The position numbers and the translations under genes are program-made. Below the pieces are notes generated by a model. It was not told the DNA's origin. It was given only the letters and a program-made list of their open reading frames with translations, and made no database searches. Shown one piece after another: positions 14,340 to 19,886 of a stretch of 22,822 bases of DNA. Origin of the DNA: a virus. How positions within the stretch are numbered: the first letter of the stretch is position 1; every line of letters starts with the position of its first letter. The stretch lies in IMG/VR virus record IMGVR_UViG_3300044640_001789, positions 1 to 22,822 of that record; one strand, given 5' to 3'.

Positions 14340-14924
14340 ATGGCAGCATTTGTGTTGGGAAACGGAGTCAGTAGAGATTCCATAGAAGTTGACGAGTTAC
14401 TCAAAATTGGTCCAGTTTATGGCTGCAATGCACTGTACCGGACACACACGGTCACGGCCCTGGTAGCAACAGACACCCCTATTGCGCAGGCCATTCAAAA
14501 ATCAGGTTACAGTTTAACCAACAGATTTTACACTCGTCGTCCTGTAGCCGACACCGGCGCTCAAAAAGTCCCCAAAGAGTATTTTGGATTTAGTTCAGGG
14601 CCAATTGCCGCAGCAATTGCAGCCCAGGATGGTAATGTGCGAATCTACTTGCTGGGATTTGATATGGGTCCGTCAGAATCGGGGAAATTTAACAATATGT
14701 ACGCAGGTACAGAGTTCTACAAGGAATACGGGGCACACCCTACATTCACTGGCAACTGGATAAAACAGATAACTAAAGTTATTGCTGATCATCCTCGACA
14801 GCAATTTATACGTGTGCAAGGGCCCACAACGGCGTCTGTGCTTGAGCTATCAAAAATTGAAAATCTCACTCATCTAGCACTTGATACCTTTATCAAACGA
14901 ATAAATAATAAAAAGGATCTATAG
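14340..14924 (+). CDS. Conserved phage protein of unknown function (GNG-SR family)
   Basis: This 194-residue protein starts MAAFVLGNGVSRDSIEVDEL, with GPVYGCNALYR, then ALVATD, YFGFSSGPIAAAIAA, IYLLGFDM, FNNMYAGTEFYKEYG and NWIKQ. The opening beta-strand with GNG-x-SR, followed by YGCNALYR and L-V-A-x-D, suggests a Rossmann-like alpha/beta fold, as in proteins that bind nucleotides or sugar nucleotides. I have seen proteins of this pattern in aquatic phages and know no assigned function. It is not a fibre: it has normal globular composition, unlike its neighbours. The start codon immediately follows a terminator hairpin whose 3' arm supplies the Shine-Dalgarno. The stop at 14924 abuts the next ATG. 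It may serve glycan or fibre modification together with the glycosyltransferase, but this is only a guess from context. Confidence 0.68.
   Translation: MAAFVLGNGVSRDSIEVDELLKIGPVYGCNALYRTHTVTALVATDTPIAQAIQKSGYSLTNRFYTRRPVADTGAQKVPKEYFGFSSGPIAAAIAAQDGNVRIYLLGFDMGPSESGKFNNMYAGTEFYKEYGAHPTFTGNWIKQITKVIADHPRQQFIRVQGPTTASVLELSKIENLTHLALDTFIKRINNKKDL
14900..14907 (+). promoter_or_regulatory. Late promoter-like motif before the 216-residue fibre protein
   Basis: AATAAATA has one mismatch to TATAAATA, lies inside the end of the preceding gene, and ends 17 bases before the ATG at 14925. AAAAAGGA between them serves as ribosome binding site. Confidence 0.48.
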
Positions 14925-15575
14925 ATGGCTACTTACAAAAGAATTGATGGAGATTACACAATTGCCAGTGTTGACCCCTCGGCCGGCGACAATGTAAACA
15001 TCATCACCCACACAGTGACCGTTACTGGCAACTTGGAGGTGACAGGTAACGTTACATACATCAATGTAAACGACCTCACAGTTGATGATCCGTTCATTAC
15101 AGTGGCTGGTAACAATGCTGGTATAATTGCCAATGCAACATTCCAGCAACAGGGCCTGGTTACTCAAACATCATCAAATACATTTGCTGGCATACGGTTT
15201 GATAACGGTAACTTGGCCTGGCAAGTGAGCCCAAGTGTGGATGCTAATGGTGCCCCTATTGTAGCCTATGCCAACCTTACTACTGGGGCCACTACTACTC
15301 CCGGTGGTAGTAATACATTTGTGCAGTTCAACGATAGTGGCACATTTGGTGGCAACTCTGCTTTGGCATTTGACAAAGTCACAGGAAAATTAACAATTCA
15401 GGGCCATGTGGCGTTGGGTAACATTGGAACAACCCCATCAAGTGTGGCCAATTCAGTAGTGATGTACAACAAAGTAGTTGGTGCTGGCGGCACTGGGTTA
15501 TACGTGGTATCTAGTTCAGTTGACGATGAACTAGTGAGCAAGAGCAAAGCAATTGTGTTTGCTATAATATTTTAA
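14925..15575 (+). CDS. Fibre-like structural protein, 216 residues
   Basis: The ATG directly follows the stop of the preceding gene, with AAGGA upstream. Residues 30-65 (THTVTVTGNLEVTGNVTYIN, then VNDLTVDDPFITVAG) closely match a stretch of the large fibre at about 17401-17480 (GNLAVQGNLTYINVTDLRVVDPVIQ), so the two share a module. The middle part contains SNTFAGIRFDNGNLAWQVSP and TTPGGSNTFVQFNDSG followed by FGGNSALAFD, phrases common in T4-like fibre and collar proteins. The C-terminal 40 residues (GTGLYVVSSSVDDELVSKSK, then AIVFAIIF) end in a hydrophobic strand. It is probably a short fibre or an adaptor at the base of the longer fibre. The exact role is not visible. Confidence 0.72.
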   Translation: MATYKRIDGDYTIASVDPSAGDNVNIITHTVTVTGNLEVTGNVTYINVNDLTVDDPFITVAGNNAGIIANATFQQQGLVTQTSSNTFAGIRFDNGNLAWQVSPSVDANGAPIVAYANLTTGATTTPGGSNTFVQFNDSGTFGGNSALAFDKVTGKLTIQGHVALGNIGTTPSSVANSVVMYNKVVGAGGTGLYVVSSSVDDELVSKSKAIVFAIIF

Positions 15576-15584
15576 GGAATCAGA

Positions 15585-15899
15585 ATGACAATTACAACAG
15601 CAAATGTATCAACTACCACAACAGCAGTTTATACCAGCTCGGGTAATACTGCTATTACATTTTTAAGTTTGTGTAATTACAGTGTGGGCAATATAACTGC
15701 CAATGTCCATGTGGTGCCAAGCGGTGGGACTGCAAATAGTATTAACAAAGTACTGGCAAGTATACCAATCACCACGCTGGATACATATCAACTGTATGCA
15801 GGCGGTGAAAAACTGTTGTTATCCAATGGCGACACGGTGCAAATCAATGCCAGTGGAAACTCAGCAGTGAGTGCAGTCACAAGTTACACTACAATTTAA
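15585..15899 (+). CDS. Small beta-rich virion protein, 104 residues
   Basis: TAAGGAA precedes the ATG, nine bases after the upstream stop. The protein is Thr/Ser/Ala/Asn-rich with almost no charge. It has YTSSGNTAITFLSLCNYS, then NITANVHVVPSGG, then LDTYQLYAGGEKLLLSNGDT and VQINASG, ending AVTSYTTI. This pattern (a Cys-Asn pair, a V-x-x-VPSG turn, and E-K-LLLSNGD) recurs in small structural proteins of aquatic T4-like phages, usually among fibre genes. It probably forms a single immunoglobulin-like beta sandwich. Its stop overlaps the next start as TAATG, so the next gene is probably translationally coupled to it. Confidence 0.76.
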   Translation: MTITTANVSTTTTAVYTSSGNTAITFLSLCNYSVGNITANVHVVPSGGTANSINKVLASIPITTLDTYQLYAGGEKLLLSNGDTVQINASGNSAVSAVTSYTTI

Positions 15900-16294
15900 T
15901 GGGCTACTACGTTAAAAACAGACAGTTACAATCAGGCAGCAGTGGTGTTGTGTTACCTGCTGGCGGATCAGCCACTAGACCCCTGGCACCCAGCTTTGGA
16001 CTTATTCGGTACAATACTGACATTGCATCTGTGGAGTTCTTTAACGGAATTCAATTTGTGACACTATCTCAAGCTGGATCAATTGCTTACACAGTTGACT
16101 CATTCACAGGCAACGGAGTCACAACCACATTTACCATGAGCATTGCCGAATCTCAGTCGGCACAGATTATTGTGTTTATTGGGGCAATATATCAAGATCC
16201 CACAGTGTATTCTGTCAATGGTGGATTTGACATCACTTTCTCAGGTGCGCCACCAGACGGCATGCCCATCAATGTTATTCATAGCGCAACTTAA
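15899..16294 (+). CDS. Small structural protein with fibre-type C-terminal domain
   Basis: This 131-residue protein begins MGYYVKNRQLQSG, followed by VVLPAGGSATRPLAPSFGLI and RYNTDIASVEFFNGIQF. The LP-x-G-x-S-x-x-RP ... G-x-x-RYNT ... x-EFFNG arrangement also occurs in the large fibre at about 18214-18310 (LLPVGNTAQRPATG, then RFNTTSNSLEYY). The remaining half (VDSFTGNGVTTTFTMSIAES, then IIVFIGAIYQDPTVYSVNGG) corresponds to the next part of that fibre (GDGTTVAFTLPQ, then LVTINGVTQSPVNAYSVSG). This small gene is therefore a free-standing paralogue of a two-domain fibre module. No Shine-Dalgarno is visible, and the start overlaps the previous stop by one base. Confidence 0.75.
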   Translation: MGYYVKNRQLQSGSSGVVLPAGGSATRPLAPSFGLIRYNTDIASVEFFNGIQFVTLSQAGSIAYTVDSFTGNGVTTTFTMSIAESQSAQIIVFIGAIYQDPTVYSVNGGFDITFSGAPPDGMPINVIHSAT

Positions 16295-16323
16295 ACACAC
16301 AGTTTAGTTATTCTGGCCCAGAT

Positions 16324-16331
16324 CATAAATA
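16324..16331 (+). promoter_or_regulatory. Late promoter-like motif before the large fibre gene
   Basis: CATAAATA (then C) has one mismatch to TATAAATA. It ends 27 bases before the ATG at 16359, with TTGGGGAT between them as a ribosome binding site. Confidence 0.6.
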
Positions 16332-16358
16332 CCAATAACATTATATTGGGGATCAAGT

Positions 16359-19300
16359 ATGGCAATCACAAAAGTTGTAGGTAATATACTTGCAGATAAT
16401 CTGCAACGTGGAGCCAACCTCTCCATTCAGGGGAACTTGGCATTTTTTGATATTACCAACAACAGGGTTGGTATTTTAAACAGCTCGCCCACTGCCCCGT
16501 TGCATGTTATAGGTAACATTCTAGGCAGCAACGTCAACACAGGTGGTATTGTCAATGCGACTGGCAACGTTGTTGGTGGTAACATAACCACAGGCGGTTT
16601 GGTCACAGCAACCGGCAACGTGATCGGCGGCAATATTGTCACTGCTGGCTTGGTCAGTGCAACTGGCAACCTAAACGGTGGTAACCTGAATATCACAGGC
16701 AACATTGTTGATACAGGTGCATTGAGTATCATTACCGGTTCAAGTGGCAACATTAACCTGGCACCCAATGGCACAAACGTACTAGTAGCCACCACAACTG
16801 GCGCCAATATCACAGGTACAGCAAGCGCAAGTGGTAACATCACCGGCGGTAACCTAATAACAACTGGCCTTGTCAGTGCAACCGGTAACTTGATTGGCAA
16901 CTACTTGCTGGCAAACATTGCGTTTGCAACTGGTTATACTTCAAGCAAAATTTTCAACGGCACAACTGAAGCCAACATTGGTGTTGCTAACGGCAATGCC
17001 AATATCTCAGTTGGCGGAACTTCAAACGTGGCAGTGTTTGCCACAACAGGTGTGTTTGTTACTGGCGTGTCAAGCGCAAGTGGCAACGTCACTGGCGGAA
17101 ACATAATAACTGGCGGTTTGGTCACAGCAACTGGCAACATTAATGGTGGCAATATTGTCACTGCTGGCAACATCAGCGGTGGTAATCTTCTTCTTACCGG
17201 GGCAATTATTGATGCCCTGGCAAACTTAAACATACAGGCCACAGCAACAAATGCTAATATAAATCTTGACACCAACGGAACTGGTATTGTAACTGTATCA
17301 ACAGCATTGAGTGCAACTGGTAACGTAACTGCTGGCAACTTGACAACAACTGGCTTAACATCAACAGGTACACTGGTCACCAGCGGTGATGCTACCATTG
17401 CCGGTAACTTGGCAGTGCAAGGTAACTTGACATATATCAACGTTACTGACCTGCGTGTGGTTGACCCTGTTATTCAAATGGGCGGCGGAGCGAACGGTGC
17501 TCCATTAACCATAAACGACGGCAAAGATCGTGGTAGCTTGTTAACATATTACACCACTGCACCTGGCAATGCGTTCATGGGTTGGGATAACTCGTCTGGC
17601 AACATGTTTGCAGCCGGCAATGTTACCATTGCTAACGATGTTATCACTGTCAACTCGTTTGGAACTTTCCAAGCTGGTAATGCATTCCTGCAAAGTTCCA
17701 CTGCAACAGGCAACGTGTCGGGTGGCAACTTAATCACTACCGGCCTTGTTAGTGCAACTGGCAACCTAATTGGCAACTATTTGCTGGCAAACATTGCGTT
17801 TGCCACAGGTTACACTTCAAGCAAGATCTTTAACGGCACAACTGAAGCCAATATTGGAGTTGCCAACGGCAATGCCAACATCAGCGTGGGTGGCACTTCA
17901 AACGTGGCGGTGTTTGCCACAACAGGTGTGTTTGTAACTGGTGTGGCATCAGCAACTGGTAACATCACCGGCGGCAACGTAACCACAGCTGGGTCAGGCA
18001 CATTTGGCAATATTGAAATCAGCGGCAGCAATGTAAACTCAAATGCTGGTAGAATCACCATGAACAGTGCTGATGCTGATGTTGACTTTGCAGTTGATGG
18101 CGATACACTAGCCAACGTATTTTATATTGATGCTGGAACCGGTACTACTAGTTTTGGCAGTTCAGCACAGACAGTGAATGCTATTGCAGCATTTAACACA
18201 ACCAATTCTATCTTGTTACCTGTTGGTAATACAGCTCAGCGTCCAGCAACTGGCGTGACTGGTATGACACGTTTCAACACAACAAGTAATTCGTTGGAAT
18301 ACTACACAGCCAATGCATGGCAAGCTGCTCAAACAGCATTTACTGTGATCGTCAACACAGCAGCAACTGGTGATGGCACAACAGTAGCATTTACATTGCC
18401 ACAGACTGGCACAACAAATGGCACACTGGTCACCATAAACGGTGTTACACAAAGTCCTGTGAATGCATACTCTGTGTCGGGAACAACACTGACATTTACT
18501 GAAGCTCCTTTCCCGGGCGCAGAACTTGAATTCCGTCAATTGACAACCACATCAAGTGTGTCATCAATTCAAGGCCCAGTTGGAGCATCATTTGATGGCA
18601 ACTCAACTGCAATACAGTTTGATGTGACAGGTAACTTGGTACCAGTTGGCAATGGTGTGTACAGCCTAGGCAGCATCACCAATCGTTGGGACAGTTTGTT
18701 TGTATCTGGCAGCACAATTGTTATGGGCAACGTGGTCATGAAGAACGTGGCAGGTGGTAACACTATTGCGTTCTACGGTCCAGATGGAACAACTCCAGCC
18801 ACAATTGCATCAACCAGCGTTGACACAACAACCATTGCAAACGGCACAAGTGCTGTATCAGTAATTGCATCCGGTGGCAACATCAGAGGCAACGTTGCAG
18901 GCGCCACAGTGTTTAATGTGAGCAGCACAGGTATTGACATCACAGGTAACTTGTCCGTGTCAGGCAATGCCACATTGAGTGGTAACATTTTGGGTGATAG
19001 AGTACAAAACGGTACAACTAGTATTGATATTCAAACACCTAGCGGCAACGCCAACATCACTGTGGGTGGAACTTCAAACGTGGCAGTGTTTGGCACAACC
19101 GGTGCTTTTGTAACTGGTGTTGTGAGTGCTACTGGCAACATCACAGGTAGTTTTATTCTGGGTAACGGTAGCCAACTAACAGGTATTGATGCAACCAGTA
19201 TCCAAAGTGGTACAAGTAATGTTCGCGTGACAAGTAGTGGCGGAAACGTATCGGTGGGCGTCGGTGGAACCAGCAACGTGGCTGTGTTCTCAACTGGTGG

Positions 19301-19802
19301 TTTAACCCTAGGCACTGGATCACTCACAGTTGGTAACATTGTTAACTCTAACGCTAACGGCGTAGGTAACATTGGTAGTTCCAGTGTGTTCTTTAATACA
19401 ATTTTTGCCAAAGCAACGTCTGCACAATACGCTGACTTGGCAGAGAAATATGTTGCTGATGCAGAGTACGCACCGGGAACAGTGCTGGCATTTGGTGGTG
19501 AAGAGGAAGTTACACTGTCTACTGAAGCAGGTTCAACTCGCGTGGCAGGTGTAGTATCTACAAACCCAAGTTACATTATGAATGCTGGCTTAACTGGCGA
19601 ACACGTGGCAATGGTAGCATTGCAAGGGCGTGTGCCGTGTCGAGTAGTTGGCACTGTGGCCAAGGGTGATTTGATGGTGGCTGCTGGTAACGGTGCAGCT
19701 CAAGCTGATAATGCAGCTCGTGCAGGTACTATTATTGGTAAAGCTCTGGAAAACTTTAGTGGTGCTGAGGGCACAATTGAAGTTGTGATTGGTCGAAACT
19801 AA
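16359..19802 (+). CDS. Large repetitive tail fibre protein, 1147 residues
   Basis: The N-terminus (VVGNILADNLQRGANLSIQG, then NLAFFDITNNRVGIL and PLHVIGNI) is typical of fibre proteins of aquatic T4-like phages. Residues of about 50-450 are built from repeats of the form SATGN-x-x-GGN-x-x-TxGLV, likely an elongated beta-structured trimeric shaft. A 255-base module occurs twice (16848-17102 and 17724-17978). Near 18214-18560 comes a domain paralogous to the 131-residue protein upstream. Two SNVxVxSSGGNVxVGVGGTSN-type segments follow. Residues of about 1018-1147 form a different, non-repetitive domain starting SAQYADLAEKYVADAEYAPG, with RVAGVVSTNPSYIMN and GRVPCRVVGTVAKGDLMV. This recalls phage fibre C-terminal chaperone or autocleavage domains (Peptidase_G2-like), without proof. 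It is followed by a strong terminator. A role in receptor recognition is inferred. Confidence 0.85.
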   Translation: MAITKVVGNILADNLQRGANLSIQGNLAFFDITNNRVGILNSSPTAPLHVIGNILGSNVNTGGIVNATGNVVGGNITTGGLVTATGNVIGGNIVTAGLVSATGNLNGGNLNITGNIVDTGALSIITGSSGNINLAPNGTNVLVATTTGANITGTASASGNITGGNLITTGLVSATGNLIGNYLLANIAFATGYTSSKIFNGTTEANIGVANGNANISVGGTSNVAVFATTGVFVTGVSSASGNVTGGNIITGGLVTATGNINGGNIVTAGNISGGNLLLTGAIIDALANLNIQATATNANINLDTNGTGIVTVSTALSATGNVTAGNLTTTGLTSTGTLVTSGDATIAGNLAVQGNLTYINVTDLRVVDPVIQMGGGANGAPLTINDGKDRGSLLTYYTTAPGNAFMGWDNSSGNMFAAGNVTIANDVITVNSFGTFQAGNAFLQSSTATGNVSGGNLITTGLVSATGNLIGNYLLANIAFATGYTSSKIFNGTTEANIGVANGNANISVGGTSNVAVFATTGVFVTGVASATGNITGGNVTTAGSGTFGNIEISGSNVNSNAGRITMNSADADVDFAVDGDTLANVFYIDAGTGTTSFGSSAQTVNAIAAFNTTNSILLPVGNTAQRPATGVTGMTRFNTTSNSLEYYTANAWQAAQTAFTVIVNTAATGDGTTVAFTLPQTGTTNGTLVTINGVTQSPVNAYSVSGTTLTFTEAPFPGAELEFRQLTTTSSVSSIQGPVGASFDGNSTAIQFDVTGNLVPVGNGVYSLGSITNRWDSLFVSGSTIVMGNVVMKNVAGGNTIAFYGPDGTTPATIASTSVDTTTIANGTSAVSVIASGGNIRGNVAGATVFNVSSTGIDITGNLSVSGNATLSGNILGDRVQNGTTSIDIQTPSGNANITVGGTSNVAVFGTTGAFVTGVVSATGNITGSFILGNGSQLTGIDATSIQSGTSNVRVTSSGGNVSVGVGGTSNVAVFSTGGLTLGTGSLTVGNIVNSNANGVGNIGSSSVFFNTIFAKATSAQYADLAEKYVADAEYAPGTVLAFGGEEEVTLSTEAGSTRVAGVVSTNPSYIMNAGLTGEHVAMVALQGRVPCRVVGTVAKGDLMVAAGNGAAQADNAARAGTIIGKALENFSGAEGTIEVVIGRN
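16848..17102 (+). repeat. Fibre module, copy A
   Basis: This is an 85-codon segment that recurs at 17724-17978 with the same length. The first 74 residues are identical in both copies, while 27 of those 74 codons differ silently. The last 11 residues differ at three positions (Ser/Ala, Ser/Thr, Val/Ile). Confidence 0.92.
17724..17978 (+). repeat. Fibre module, copy B
   Basis: This is the second copy of the 85-codon module. It lies 876 bases after copy A, in the same frame and orientation. Between the copies is a non-duplicated part with the NLTYINVTDLRVVDPVIQ segment. Confidence 0.92.
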
Positions 19803-19824
19803 GCATTTGTATCACTAGCTCAAG

Positions 19825-19856
19825 AATAGGATCATTTGAAATGATCCTATTTTTTT
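19825..19856 (+). terminator. Strong intrinsic terminator after the large fibre gene
   Basis: AATAGGATCA (19825-19834) pairs perfectly with TGATCCTATT (19842-19851) around TTTGAAA, whose ends can pair further. Five more T follow the stem. Confidence 0.92.
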
Positions 19857-19857
19857 G

Positions 19858-19865
19858 ACTAAATA
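19858..19865 (+). promoter_or_regulatory. Late promoter-like motif before the second fibre gene
   Basis: ACTAAATA (then C) directly follows the terminator T-run and ends 21 bases before the ATG at 19887. It keeps the TAAATAC core seen at 11682 and 16326. The arrangement terminator then promoter repeats that at 11651-11687. Confidence 0.5.
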
Positions 19866-19886
19866 CTCCATTAGAATGGTGAATAC

